Positions 16,877 to 25,633 of a DNA stretch of 64,000 bases are shown in pieces. Source of the stretch: Bacillota bacterium (GTDB taxonomy: Bacteria > Bacillota > Clostridia > Acetivibrionales > DTU013). Under the pieces are notes generated by a model. That model was given only the letters and a program-made list of their open reading frames with translations, made no database searches and was not told the DNA's origin. The stretch's first letter is position 1; every line of letters starts with the position of its first letter. The DNA lies in the NCBI GenBank assembly GCA_023412665.1, contig JAEZCA010000059.1, positions 5,970-69,969 on the forward strand. Direction: 5' to 3'. A program made the position numbers and the translations under genes.

Positions 16877-17458
16877 TTACTGTTTGGAATATTCCATGAC
16901 TATTCTCTCTTTATAGCCCATCACCATGGCTAACTTTTCCCTGACCCTATGGATCTCTTTGAAGCCGAATTTTTTATAGCATTCCTGAGCACTCAGGTTT
17001 ATTTCTGTTACTTCTAGAATATAGTTGGAATAATCAGTCTGCTCGGCAACACCTTTGAGCATGGCTGAAGCAACACCTCTCCTGCGGGCATCCTCAGCCA
17101 CAGCAACAAATTCAATGTATCCTGTTGTTTCAGGATATTTTAGCGGAGCTGTAAACTCCGGTTTAAGCACAAAAAAACCAAGCAGCCCTCTAATAAGGCC
17201 AAGCTTGCTAGTGTATTCCCTGGCGGACACAGAAGCCGCTCGGCCATTGCAATCCGAACATGCAATAACGCCAAGGATTTTTCCGTCTTCTTCGGCAACA
17301 AAGAAACGGTTGATCTCATAACCACTCATCAGCGCATTGGAGACCCTCTCCAGATTGTTAGTAAGGTGGCAGAAATCCTCCCTGAAACCATACGCGATTA
17401 TTCTTGAGATAGCTGCCCTGTCCTTCTCGGAAGCTCTTCTGATCATCACCTTTTCCAT
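16877..17458 (-). CDS. GNAT-family N-acetyltransferase
   Basis: 193 residues from the ATG at 17458 (GAGGGG 9 nt upstream); a TTG three codons earlier abuts that site and is less likely. The fold shows IRRASEKDRAAISRII, FFVAEEDGKILGVIA, and the acetyl-CoA loop VAEDARRRGVASAML (R/Q-x-x-G-x-G/A type), followed by the C-terminal ECYKKFGFKE. The substrate is unknown. It is 43 bp upstream of the macro-domain gene on the same strand and may be in the same operon. Confidence 0.85.
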   Translation of the reverse strand: MEKVMIRRASEKDRAAISRIIAYGFREDFCHLTNNLERVSNALMSGYEINRFFVAEEDGKILGVIACSDCNGRAASVSAREYTSKLGLIRGLLGFFVLKPEFTAPLKYPETTGYIEFVAVAEDARRRGVASAMLKGVAEQTDYSNYILEVTEINLSAQECYKKFGFKEIHRVREKLAMVMGYKERIVMEYSKQ

Positions 17459-17655
17459 TTGCTTCAACCCCTCTTGAACTTTAATGGGATCGGCCTAGCA
17501 GTGTCAGTTTCTGAATCAGGCTCCATATACCATATGTGGCTGCATCTGCATTATATCACAAGCTATACCATATTGCATCCGCAAGGGCAGCATACCTATA
17601 CCAGCATGGATGATTATCTATCTAAGTACAGTAGTTTTGATTTTCCCGGACTGCA

Positions 17656-17799
17656 GTGTGCAAAAATCAACTCTTCTGGGCGCAAAATACTATTCATGAG
17701 TCTACATAACTCAATAATAACCGGATTAAATGTCCTAATCATTGAATTTTATCAATAAAATCACTAGAATTTTGCCCATATGACACGTTTTTTGCACAC
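17656..17799. repeat. Short GTGTGCAAAAA repeat, inverted pair
   Basis: The arms 17656-17693 (reading GTGTGCAAAAATC...CTGGGCGCAAAATA) and 17769-17799 (the reverse orientation, ending TTTTTTGCACAC) are inverted copies of one motif around a 75-bp AT-rich centre. A third copy is at 50361-50397. This occupies most of the 430-bp gene-free gap 17459-17888, in which I find no convincing gene. It could be a decayed miniature transposable element. Confidence 0.5.
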
Positions 17800-17888
17800 C
17801 CACTGTATATTGACCAATAGTATAGCCCAAGTTTGCCGCCTGGTCTTTAACCCTTCCGCATTGCGTTTTGCGTCCGTAATACGCGTAC

Positions 17889-18773
17889 TTACAGCCTGGT
17901 TGAGATCAGATTGCCAGACTCGTATTTTTCCAGTCCTTTTCTGAAGAAGAGGTATGCCGCCGCAATATAAAGAGCATCTACGGCCAGAAGGATCAGCAGG
18001 CCGTACCAGCTGAACGAAGATAAAAGCCTTATAGGCATGAAGACTATGAAGCCGGCAGGAATGATGGTATACATGATCAGCTTGATTTCCTTCCTGTAAA
18101 TGCTGTCCGGATAAAGTGAAAAATTCAATAGAAACTCCATGACCATCCTCGATATTGTTGAAGAATTTCCAATGAAAAAGGTCAGAGTCCCTGCGCTGGT
18201 CAAAACAGCCCCCATAAGCAGTCCGCCGGCGGCCGTGAATAATATGAACAGCAGCAGCCTCAAGGGGTCAGGACCAAACATGGCAAAAAACAAAACAAAT
18301 CCGAATATCAGATCACCCCAGGCAGACAGATCCATCCTCGAGCACTGAACATTCACATAAACATTTTTAGGCTGCAGCAGAAACGTGTCCAGCTCACCGT
18401 TCATTATGACCTCGGGAAGCCTCCTTACATTGCCGAAAACAATGTGGACGGCCCCGAATGTGGACGCAGCCAGCGCCCAAATCAGCATGACCTCCCTGAA
18501 ACCATAACCTCCTATGGATGAAACCTTTTGAAATATCACCCACCAGAAGAATATAAAGAAGGCATTGTTCAAAAACATCCCCAGAGCCTGTGTTATAAAG
18601 CTCGCCCTGTATTCCATGGCCGACTGCAGATTGTATTTGAAATACAGTCCGATGAGCTTCAGATGCTTTAATGCAGATGAACCGGAATCAGATGATCCCC
18701 CTGTCCTAACCGGCTCCTGAGCATTAGCTGCTCCCTGACCTGCTGAACTGTCAGTTTTCAGATCTCTTTTCAT
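17889..18773 (-). CDS. ABC-2 family exporter permease (second permease)
   Basis: 294 residues from the ATG at 18773, which follows GGAGG by 8 nt; an in-frame ATG at 18788 has no such site. After a Ser/Gly-rich cytosolic N-terminus there are six hydrophobic segments typical of COG3694-type ABC-2 permeases (for example FITQALGMFLNNAFFIFFWW, GELDTFLLQPKNVYVN). It begins 5 bp after the stop of the other permease and is third in the three-gene operon. With the ATPase it should form a heterodimeric export pump. The cargo is unknown. Confidence 0.85.
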   Translation of the reverse strand: MKRDLKTDSSAGQGAANAQEPVRTGGSSDSGSSALKHLKLIGLYFKYNLQSAMEYRASFITQALGMFLNNAFFIFFWWVIFQKVSSIGGYGFREVMLIWALAASTFGAVHIVFGNVRRLPEVIMNGELDTFLLQPKNVYVNVQCSRMDLSAWGDLIFGFVLFFAMFGPDPLRLLLFILFTAAGGLLMGAVLTSAGTLTFFIGNSSTISRMVMEFLLNFSLYPDSIYRKEIKLIMYTIIPAGFIVFMPIRLLSSFSWYGLLILLAVDALYIAAAYLFFRKGLEKYESGNLISTRL

Positions 18774-18777
18774 GTCA

Positions 18778-19569
18778 TTAACCTCCATTTACATTCAGCT
18801 TATTTACTCCCCTCAAATAGACCAACTGTGAAAGGACAGCGAAAAACACTGTATAAAAAAGCTGTACCGGCAGGATATCAAGCATGGCTTCAATTGAAAA
18901 AGCGGTCAGAAGCCTTGCCGGAGCATATGCAATATATGAAAACGGCAAAAGGACAGCGATTTTCCTTATGGCATCGGGCAGGAATTCAAGCGGCAGAAAC
19001 AATCCCAGCATGAATGACAGCTTTTGAGCGATCCAGAAAAATGCCGAATTGTCTTCGGTCCAAAAAGCAGTCATTCCTATAAATGCATCCATAAAGAAAT
19101 TGAGAAGTATCCCAATGACAACCGAAAGCAATACTGCCGGAAGCGACTCCCATCTGAAGCCTTCCAGTCCTCCGACATATAAAAATCCAAGCAGCAGCCC
19201 GACAGGGAGATTAACAATAAGCCTTGTAATTATCTGGCCGATCCCGTCCGAGAGCTGATAGCGTATGAAGCTGTAGGGCTTATTGAGTTTATATGCTATT
19301 CCGCCGCCCTTTATTTCTTCATTCATGCTGCGGAAGACTTCACTTTTTGAAAGCATGACCATTTCTGCCGCAATATAATACCATACCAGCCTGTTTACAG
19401 TGTATCCTTCCGTAGATCCATCACTGATCGATATTGCCTGCCAAAGTTGCATGAAAATGAATATTATCAGTGCAAAGAAAAACGCTCCTGCAAAGAAGTT
19501 TGCAGTATATACAAGATTATTACGGATGCTTGTTTTTGTGACGAGCAGATATTTGATCAATCTTTTCAA
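18778..19569 (-). CDS. ABC-2 family exporter permease (first permease)
   Basis: 263 residues with a TTG start 5-6 nt after GGAGGGG. Six hydrophobic segments are present, with family features AEMVMLSKSEVFRSMNEEIK and GGGIAYKLNKPYSFIRYQ seen in COG4587 permeases. It is placed 24 bp after the ATPase and immediately before the second permease. The two permeases share layout but little sequence, so they probably pair. Operons of this composition (COG4586-4587-3694) are widespread in Firmicutes and Actinobacteria, with no well-established substrate. Confidence 0.85.
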   Translation of the reverse strand: MKRLIKYLLVTKTSIRNNLVYTANFFAGAFFFALIIFIFMQLWQAISISDGSTEGYTVNRLVWYYIAAEMVMLSKSEVFRSMNEEIKGGGIAYKLNKPYSFIRYQLSDGIGQIITRLIVNLPVGLLLGFLYVGGLEGFRWESLPAVLLSVVIGILLNFFMDAFIGMTAFWTEDNSAFFWIAQKLSFMLGLFLPLEFLPDAIRKIAVLLPFSYIAYAPARLLTAFSIEAMLDILPVQLFYTVFFAVLSQLVYLRGVNKLNVNGG

Positions 19570-19593
19570 TCCAGCCCCTCCTTCCTGTTCAGA

Positions 19594-20625
19594 CTACTCC
19601 GGACTATTACCGGTGGCCGGTTCTTCAAGCCCCTTATCCCTGTATATGTCCCCAATGATCTTCTCCATAGGGATGTCGGAAATAGTCACGTCCAGAATAC
19701 TTCCCGCCTGCATCAGACGCACCATGATTTCCTGGATGCTCTCCTTCTTTTCATTGACTTCTATCTTCATGGAAGTATCCTTGCTTTTAACGATGCTGAG
19801 CCCTTCAAGCCTGCTCACATCCGTAAGGGTACCATATTTCACATCAATTATTTTCCTGTTCAGATAACCGTATTTCAGTTCTTTAATGCTGCTGTCCATT
19901 ACGATCCTGCCATGGTTGATGATGACAGCCCTGCTGCATAGCTGCTCAACATCTCCTATATCGTGGCTGGTCAGGAATATTGTTGTTTTTTCTTCCTTGT
20001 TGAGACGTGATATCAATTCTCTTATGTTCTGCTTTACTATCACATCAAGACCTATCGTAGGCTCATCAAGGAATATGATCTCCGGCTTGTGGAGTATGGA
20101 GGCAGCAAATTCACACCTCATTCGCTGACCAAGAGAAAGCTTCCTGACAGGTGTATCAATGAGGTCTTTGATTTCGATCAGTTCTATGACCTCAGAGATC
20201 CTTTTGTCAAGCACCCCCTTATCCAGTTCATAAATGGCTCCCAGCAGCCTGAAGCTGTCGATGGCCGGCAGATGGAACCATAGCTGGGATTTTTGGCCGA
20301 AAACGCTCCCTATCCTGAATGAAAGAGCTTTACGCTGCTTACGGGGATCCAGTCCAAGCACGGACATATTCCCTGATGTGGGGTGCAAGATCCCTGTCAG
20401 CATTTTGATAGTCGTGGACTTCCCGGCGCCATTAGGACCAAGGAATGCCGTCAATTCACCCTTCCCTACCTCAAGATCAATGCCGTGCACAGCCTCTATC
20501 TCTCTGAACTCGGGTTTCACAAGAGCTCTGACGCTTCCCTTAAAGCCTTCCTTCTTTACTTTGGTCCTGAATACCTTTCTCAGTCCTTCGGTCCTTATTG
20601 CCGTTTCAGTTGCACAGCCTGTCAT
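19594..20625 (-). CDS. ABC exporter ATP-binding protein
   Basis: 343 residues. Walker A GPNGAGKSTTIKML, Q loop with SVFGQKSQLW, signature LSLGQRMRCEFAA, Walker B IIFLDEPTIGLD and the switch His in FLTSHD are all intact. It belongs to the COG4586 group (SVFGQKSQLWFHLP is characteristic). The start at 20625 has GGAGGTG 6 nt upstream; the frame is open further up but there it runs through a terminator hairpin, so the longer version is not used. It is the first gene of the exporter operon and is preceded by a structured leader. Confidence 0.9.
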   Translation of the reverse strand: MTGCATETAIRTEGLRKVFRTKVKKEGFKGSVRALVKPEFREIEAVHGIDLEVGKGELTAFLGPNGAGKSTTIKMLTGILHPTSGNMSVLGLDPRKQRKALSFRIGSVFGQKSQLWFHLPAIDSFRLLGAIYELDKGVLDKRISEVIELIEIKDLIDTPVRKLSLGQRMRCEFAASILHKPEIIFLDEPTIGLDVIVKQNIRELISRLNKEEKTTIFLTSHDIGDVEQLCSRAVIINHGRIVMDSSIKELKYGYLNRKIIDVKYGTLTDVSRLEGLSIVKSKDTSMKIEVNEKKESIQEIMVRLMQAGSILDVTISDIPMEKIIGDIYRDKGLEEPATGNSPE

Positions 20626-20668
20626 ACACCCACCTCCAACAGCTTTGTCAAACAACCGCCCACCACGC

Positions 20669-20710
20669 AAAAAACCCCGCAAAGTCACATTTAAAAGTGA
20701 CTCCGCAGGG
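20669..20710 (-). terminator. Intrinsic terminator inside the exporter leader
   Basis: The stem CCCTGCGGAGTCAC pairs with GTGACTTTGCGGGG (one mismatch region), loop TTTTAAAT, followed by TTTTTT. It lies about 45 bp ahead of the ATPase start, so it must be bypassed for expression. Confidence 0.85.
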
Positions 20711-20785
20711 CTCAGATCCCAGCGTGTAGGGCTGTTGGCCCCTATGCCGCTCAAGCTCCACGCTTTTAGGCATACTCTCTTTTGA
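20669..20785 (-). promoter_or_regulatory. Structured leader of the ABC exporter operon (candidate riboswitch)
   Basis: The transcript between promoter and gene can form TATGCC/GGCATA, a 6-bp AGCGTG/CACGCT pairing that crosses it (pseudoknot-like), and an AGGGGC-loop-AGCCCT hairpin, before a strong intrinsic terminator at 20669-20710. That is the layout of a transcription-attenuating riboswitch. I cannot match it to a known class. The pairing is worked out by eye. Confidence 0.5.
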
Positions 20786-20788
20786 GAT

Positions 20789-20817
20789 ATTTTGCCACGT
20801 TCTCATAGTTTTGTCAA
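20789..20817 (-). promoter_or_regulatory. Promoter of the ABC exporter operon
   Basis: TTGACA, 17-nt spacer, CAAAAT (AAATAT two bases on is an alternative -10). It lies between the end of the ATPase subunit D gene and the exporter leader, making the exporter a separate transcript. Confidence 0.55.
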
Positions 20818-20844
20818 TACCTATGATTACATCTGAATAACTGT

Positions 20845-21471
20845 CTAACTGTCGTGTCTGGCACTATATTTCTTTACCTTTTTAAGGCGGAAGAAATCTT
20901 CCCGCTCCTTCTCTTCCAGCACTTCCTGGATATACTTGACCTGCTCCTTGTATTTTGGTATCTGGATATGCTGCAGGGCATTTGTCCTCTTGTTGGTCTT
21001 TTCTATTTCCTTTGCCAGCTTGAAAATGGAATTTTCGATCTGCGCCAGCTCATATATGCTGTAACGAACCTCGTTGAATTTCTGCCGCGCGATATCCAGT
21101 GATATGTTTGAATTATAAAAGCCATATACCGGCTTGAACTCCTGCTTTTTGTACCTTACCGTCGGGATATCCACTCCCATTACGCTCTTGAGCAGGACTT
21201 CAAAGTTCTCATCGGCGGGTATGCTGTTGGTTATGTCGTCTACATCACGAAGGCCCATTGTTATGTTAGCTTCCTGAAGAGCCAGGTATGCATCAGCTAT
21301 TGTTGAATACATCTTCTCCTGTATATCCTTGGACTTGTCGACCAGATTCATCATCTCCCTGATCAGCACGTTCCTTTTTTTATCAAGCAGCTCAAAGCCC
21401 TTCTTTGAAAGCGCCAATGAGGATTTTGCCTTCATGAGGCTGGATTTGGTAGGGGCAATCATCTGTGCCAT
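20845..21471 (-). CDS. atpD: A/V-type ATP synthase subunit D
   Basis: 208 residues, the usual size for subunit D of the central rotor stalk. The start MAQMIAPTKSSLMKAKSSLA and the long predicted coiled coils at both ends (including NVLIREMMNL early and a Lys/Glu-rich C-terminus) are typical. Subunit D turns inside the A3B3 head and with F couples rotation to the membrane ring. It is the last gene of the ATPase operon, 2 bp after the B subunit gene. Confidence 0.92.
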   Translation of the reverse strand: MAQMIAPTKSSLMKAKSSLALSKKGFELLDKKRNVLIREMMNLVDKSKDIQEKMYSTIADAYLALQEANITMGLRDVDDITNSIPADENFEVLLKSVMGVDIPTVRYKKQEFKPVYGFYNSNISLDIARQKFNEVRYSIYELAQIENSIFKLAKEIEKTNKRTNALQHIQIPKYKEQVKYIQEVLEEKEREDFFRLKKVKKYSARHDS

Positions 21472-21473
21472 TG

Positions 21474-22856
21474 TCAGATATCCTTGCCTTTCCTGTAATA
21501 CTTGTTCAGTATGTCAATATCTACACGATCCAACTCACCCTCGGGAAGCAGCGACAATATATCCCACCCAAGGTCCAGTGTCTCCCTGATGCTCCGGTTT
21601 TCGCCGCCCTGTGAAATGAACCTGCTTTCCAGTTCACGCCCGAAATTCAGATACATCTTGTCTATATCGTTCAGATCCTCCTCGCCAATTATCTGGGAAA
21701 GGGATCTTACCTCCTGCACCCGGGAATAGGCTGCAAATATCTGGCTCGACAGATCCGCATGGTCTTCCCTGGTATAGTCCGCGCCGATACCATCCTTCAT
21801 CAGCCTTGAAAGCGAGGGCAGTATGTCCACCGGAGGGTATATGCCCTTCTGGTTGAACTCACGATTAAGAACGATCTGCCCTTCTGTAATAAAGCCGGTA
21901 AGGTCAGGTATGGGGTGAGTTATATCATCATTTGGCATAGTAAGTATAGGAATGAGGGTTATGGAGCCTTCCTTGCCCTTTAGCATCCCGGCCCTTTCGT
22001 AAATCGTTGAAAGATCGCTGTATAAATAACCCGGGTAACCTTTTCGCGAAGGGACCTCCTCCTTTGCGGACGATATTTCACGAAGGGCCTCCGCATAGCT
22101 CGTCATATCAGTAAGAATGACCAGCACATGCATATCCAGCTTGAAGGCAAGATACTCGGCTGCCGTAAGAGCACATCTGGGAGTTGATATCCTCTCCACT
22201 ATAGGCGCATCTGCGGTGTTGAGATACATTACTACATGGTCCAGTACGCCGGTGGATTGAAAGCTTTTAATAAAAAAGTCTGCATCATCATGCCTGATAC
22301 CCATTGCTCCGAATACGACGGCAAAGTTATCGCTTTTAGCCCCTTCGATCCTGGCCTGCTTCACGATCTGCGCAGCCAGTTCATTATGGGAAATGCCGCT
22401 CCCTGAAAAAATGGGAAGCTTCTGTCCCCTTATCAGCGTCATAAGAGCATCTATGGAGGAAATGCCTGTCTGTATGAAGTTCCTCGGATACTTTCTTGCC
22501 ACAGGGTTTATAGGGCGCCCGTTTATATTCTGCCTGAAGGGCGATACGATCTGATACAGGTCATCGATGGGCTCGCCTGCTCCGTTGAAGGTTCTGCCAA
22601 GTATCTCCCTGGACAGCGGTATCGACATTGGCTCGCCCTTGAATTCTACGGACGCATTTCTGGTCGAAATCCCTGCCGTCCCTTCAAACACTTGTATTAT
22701 TGCACTCGTACCGTCTATTTTGATTATCTTTCCCTTTTTGACAACATCATTGTCCAATCTGATGGATACCATTTCGCCATATGCGGCATCCCTGACATTG
22801 GAAAGCACGATAAGCGGGCCTTCCACCTTATCCAGCTTTTTATATTCTATCCTCAT
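21474..22856 (-). CDS. atpB: A/V-type ATP synthase subunit B
   Basis: 460 residues, regulatory/non-catalytic subunit of the A3B3 head. Recognised by RNPVARKYPRNFIQTGISSIDA-like sequence (the central FIQTGISSIDALMTL is visible), GQKLPIFSGSGISHNELAAQ in place of a working P-loop, and the DMTSYAEALREIS and RKGYPGYLYSDLS stretches. It contacts nucleotide at the catalytic interface but should not hydrolyse it efficiently. It is 35 bp after subunit A. Confidence 0.95.
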   Translation of the reverse strand: MRIEYKKLDKVEGPLIVLSNVRDAAYGEMVSIRLDNDVVKKGKIIKIDGTSAIIQVFEGTAGISTRNASVEFKGEPMSIPLSREILGRTFNGAGEPIDDLYQIVSPFRQNINGRPINPVARKYPRNFIQTGISSIDALMTLIRGQKLPIFSGSGISHNELAAQIVKQARIEGAKSDNFAVVFGAMGIRHDDADFFIKSFQSTGVLDHVVMYLNTADAPIVERISTPRCALTAAEYLAFKLDMHVLVILTDMTSYAEALREISSAKEEVPSRKGYPGYLYSDLSTIYERAGMLKGKEGSITLIPILTMPNDDITHPIPDLTGFITEGQIVLNREFNQKGIYPPVDILPSLSRLMKDGIGADYTREDHADLSSQIFAAYSRVQEVRSLSQIIGEEDLNDIDKMYLNFGRELESRFISQGGENRSIRETLDLGWDILSLLPEGELDRVDIDILNKYYRKGKDI

Positions 22857-22891
22857 AGCTTAACCTCGAACATTAAAGATTGTTCCCGACC

Positions 22892-24661
22892 CTACTCGTA
22901 TTTCTGACTCAGTTCCTTATACACCTGTACGATTCTGTCACTCAATTCATCAAGCAGCTCAAGCCTGTCATTGGGTACGCTGTCCTTCATCCTCAGCACC
23001 TCCTGTACAATGTCCTGGCTTCTGATCGATGAGATCGGTATGCCTATCTTTACACAATGCAAGGCACTTTCGTACAGCGTTTCTATAACCTTCAGCATTT
23101 TATACTGCTTGACCGGCACTGTATAGGTGTCTTCCTTGTGCAGTGCATTCTGCTGCAGGAAACCTTTCTTGATTATCCTTGCTATTTCCAGTACCAGCGC
23201 CTGGTCATTGGGGAGCACATCCTCACCGACAAGCTGCACTATTTCATTCAGCTTCTCTTCCTCCTGCAGGAGCCTTATCATCTTTCCCCTGAGCTGCAGC
23301 ATGTCAGCCGCCACATTCTCGGAATACCAGTCCTGAAGCATTGTTATATACCCGCTGTAGCTGGTCAGATAATTTATGGCCGGATAATGCCTGGCATAGG
23401 CGAGCTTTTTATCTAGCGCCAGGAAGGTGGTGACAAACCTTTTTGTATTTTCGGTGACAGGCTCGGAAAAGTCTCCTCCCGGAGGCGAGACAGCGCCGAT
23501 GATCGTGACTGATGCTTCCTGTCCTCCGAGTGTCTGGACGCAGCCCGCTCTTTCATAAAACTCTGCCAGCCTAGAAGGAAGGTAAGCAGGATATCCCTCC
23601 TCGGCAGGCATTTCCTCAAGGCGGCCAGATATCTCTCTGAGCGCCTCTGCCCATCTGGATGTCGAGTCGGCCATCAATGCCACATCATAGCCCATATCCC
23701 TGTAATACTCCGCCATGGTGATGCCGGTATAAATACTGGCCTCACGCGCTGCAACAGGCATATTGGAGGTGTTTGCTATAAGTATTGTCCTTTCCATGAG
23801 CGGCCTTCCGGTCCTGGGATCCATAAGCGCCGGAAATTCCTCAAGTACATCCGTCATCTCGTTTCCGCGTTCACCGCAGCCAACATATATGATTATGTCC
23901 GCATCGCTCCATTTGGCAAGCTGATGCTGGGTAACAGTCTTGCCGGTCCCGAATCCTCCGGGCACTCCGACGGTCCCACCCTTTGCAACCGGATAGAAGC
24001 TGTCGATTACCCGCTGTCCTGTAACCAACGGCTTGTAAATAGGCACTCTTCTGGCAATCGGCCTGGGCTGTCTCACCGGCCATTTACTGGAGAGCTTAAG
24101 TTCAACCCTGCTCCTGTTTGCCTTTTCGAGCACAACAACAGTATCATTTATTGTATAATCTCCGTCCGGCACAGCCTCGATTACTTTTCCTCTGATATTT
24201 GCAGGCACCATCAGCCTGTGAACTATGCTCAGGGTCTCCTGTACAGTGGTATATACCATACCGGGCTTCAATTCATCCCCCGGCTTTACAGTTATGCGGG
24301 CGGGCCATTTCTTTTCTTCATCCAGCGACAGAAGTCCTATTCCTTCGGGGATAAAATCGCTGGACATGTTGTTGATCCTCTCCAGCGGTCTTTGTATGCC
24401 GTCAAAAATATTGCCGAGCATGCCCGGTCCCAGAGTAACGGACAGGGGGTTCCCTGTGTAGAGTATCCTTTCTCCGGCCTTCAGGCCTTCGGTTTCCTCA
24501 TACACCTGCACAGTGGCAACATCACCGTCTATTGAAACGACCTCCCCGATCAGCCTGTTGTTTCCGACCGTGACCATTTCATTGAGCTTGAAGGCTCCCA
24601 TATTAATGCCCTTTACGACAGGACCGTTGATAAGTTGTACAATACCCTCTTTATTTTCCAT
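22892..24661 (-). CDS. atpA: A/V-type ATP synthase catalytic subunit A
   Basis: 589 residues from the ATG at 24661; a TTG six codons earlier overlaps the end of subunit E and is not needed. The catalytic P-loop is GGFGTGKTVTQ (about residue 230), followed by the GERGNEM catalytic Glu, SNMPVAAREAS, and DSTSRWAEALREIS. The A-type insertion (about residues 110-190) is present. It hydrolyses or makes ATP in the A3B3 head. Confidence 0.96.
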   Translation of the reverse strand: MENKEGIVQLINGPVVKGINMGAFKLNEMVTVGNNRLIGEVVSIDGDVATVQVYEETEGLKAGERILYTGNPLSVTLGPGMLGNIFDGIQRPLERINNMSSDFIPEGIGLLSLDEEKKWPARITVKPGDELKPGMVYTTVQETLSIVHRLMVPANIRGKVIEAVPDGDYTINDTVVVLEKANRSRVELKLSSKWPVRQPRPIARRVPIYKPLVTGQRVIDSFYPVAKGGTVGVPGGFGTGKTVTQHQLAKWSDADIIIYVGCGERGNEMTDVLEEFPALMDPRTGRPLMERTILIANTSNMPVAAREASIYTGITMAEYYRDMGYDVALMADSTSRWAEALREISGRLEEMPAEEGYPAYLPSRLAEFYERAGCVQTLGGQEASVTIIGAVSPPGGDFSEPVTENTKRFVTTFLALDKKLAYARHYPAINYLTSYSGYITMLQDWYSENVAADMLQLRGKMIRLLQEEEKLNEIVQLVGEDVLPNDQALVLEIARIIKKGFLQQNALHKEDTYTVPVKQYKMLKVIETLYESALHCVKIGIPISSIRSQDIVQEVLRMKDSVPNDRLELLDELSDRIVQVYKELSQKYE

Positions 24662-24662
24662 T

Positions 24663-25286
24663 TTAATCACCCGTTTCAATAGCCTGGAACAATGTCTGCA
24701 TAATATATGATCTGTTGTCCTCCAGCAATGATTTTAAGGACATATCGATACGTATATTGTTTTCTGGATCCTCCACTATAAAACCGCCTGTTATATCGTC
24801 TTCAGCCGGTTTGAACACAAGCTCCTCCCACTTTGCATCAGAAAGGACCTGTCTTAGAAGAACTGAATATTTATCGCAGTCCCTGCCGGCGAGAGAAATC
24901 TCAAGTCTTTTTGATGCGGGAACCAATGTCTCGAGCTTGCCGGCGAGCTTCTTCATATACGCTGTATAACCTTCGGAGTCTGCAAACGTATCAAGTTCTT
25001 TTTTTATACGGTCCATCAGGACAGAAAAATACTTCTCCTTCAGGAACATATACTCTTTTTTGAGCTCTACCCTGTTCCTGCTTATCTGTTCAGTCCTTTC
25101 GGCCTCTGACCTTTTTCTTGCCGAATTGATGATATTCTCTGCCTCTTTATCGACCGCTTCCTTGTCCTTTTGCATTTTGACCTCATATTCCTTCCTGAGC
25201 TTTTCCATCTCAAGCTTGAAGGCTTCATCCATTGTCCTGTGCAAAAGGTTTGAGAACAGTGATAATTTTTGTTCTATCGTTACCAT
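24663..25286 (-). CDS. atpE: A/V-type ATP synthase subunit E
   Basis: 207 residues. The N-terminal half is a charged helix (EKLRKEYEVKMQKDKEAVDK and onwards) and the C-terminal half is a globular domain ending VEDPENNIRIDMSLKSLLED, as in peripheral-stalk E subunits. It pairs with the small coiled-coil subunit encoded first in the operon to form the stator stalks. The stop lies 1 bp before the subunit A start, suggesting translational coupling. Confidence 0.88.
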   Translation of the reverse strand: MVTIEQKLSLFSNLLHRTMDEAFKLEMEKLRKEYEVKMQKDKEAVDKEAENIINSARKRSEAERTEQISRNRVELKKEYMFLKEKYFSVLMDRIKKELDTFADSEGYTAYMKKLAGKLETLVPASKRLEISLAGRDCDKYSVLLRQVLSDAKWEELVFKPAEDDITGGFIVEDPENNIRIDMSLKSLLEDNRSYIMQTLFQAIETGD

Positions 25287-25295
25287 ATGACCACC

Positions 25296-25604
25296 TCAAA
25301 TATGAATGCCAACCGAATCTCTTATATAGTTCGTGATCTTGTCAGCGGAGCGTGTACTGCCGTGTCTGCCAGGTATTTCCACTATCAATGGCTTTTTAGC
25401 CTTCAGCTTAAGCTTGAGTATCTCATCTTCGACCATATCGACCAGATTCTCTGTCAGGATCAATATGCCGATATCCTCATTTTTCATAGCTGTTTTAACG
25501 GCATCAAGCACTTCCTCACGCGTAAGGGCCAGTACTCCGTCTATTCCGGCCAGTCTCATGCCGACCAGCGCATCTCTTTTATCACTTATCAAAAACGATT
25601 TCAT
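25296..25604 (-). CDS. atpF: A/V-type ATP synthase subunit F
   Basis: 102 residues from the ATG at 25604, which has GGGGAG 6 nt upstream; a TTG six codons earlier abuts nothing useful. Small Rossmann-like fold with MKSFLISDKRDALVGMRLAG at the start and DIGILILTENL in the middle, both typical of subunit F on the central stalk. It sits between K and E. Confidence 0.88.
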   Translation of the reverse strand: MKSFLISDKRDALVGMRLAGIDGVLALTREEVLDAVKTAMKNEDIGILILTENLVDMVEDEILKLKLKAKKPLIVEIPGRHGSTRSADKITNYIRDSVGIHI

Positions 25605-25633
25605 AAGATCTCCCCGCGGCAAATCCTCATAAA

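Noticed and set aside
17459..17758. 99-residue plus-strand frame in the 17.5-17.9 kb gap
   Set aside because: No ribosome-binding site or family features, and it crosses the inverted repeat.
20626..20754. N-terminal extension of 43 codons on the ABC ATPase
   Set aside because: It reads through the leader terminator hairpin; the ATG at 20625 has an ideal ribosome-binding site.
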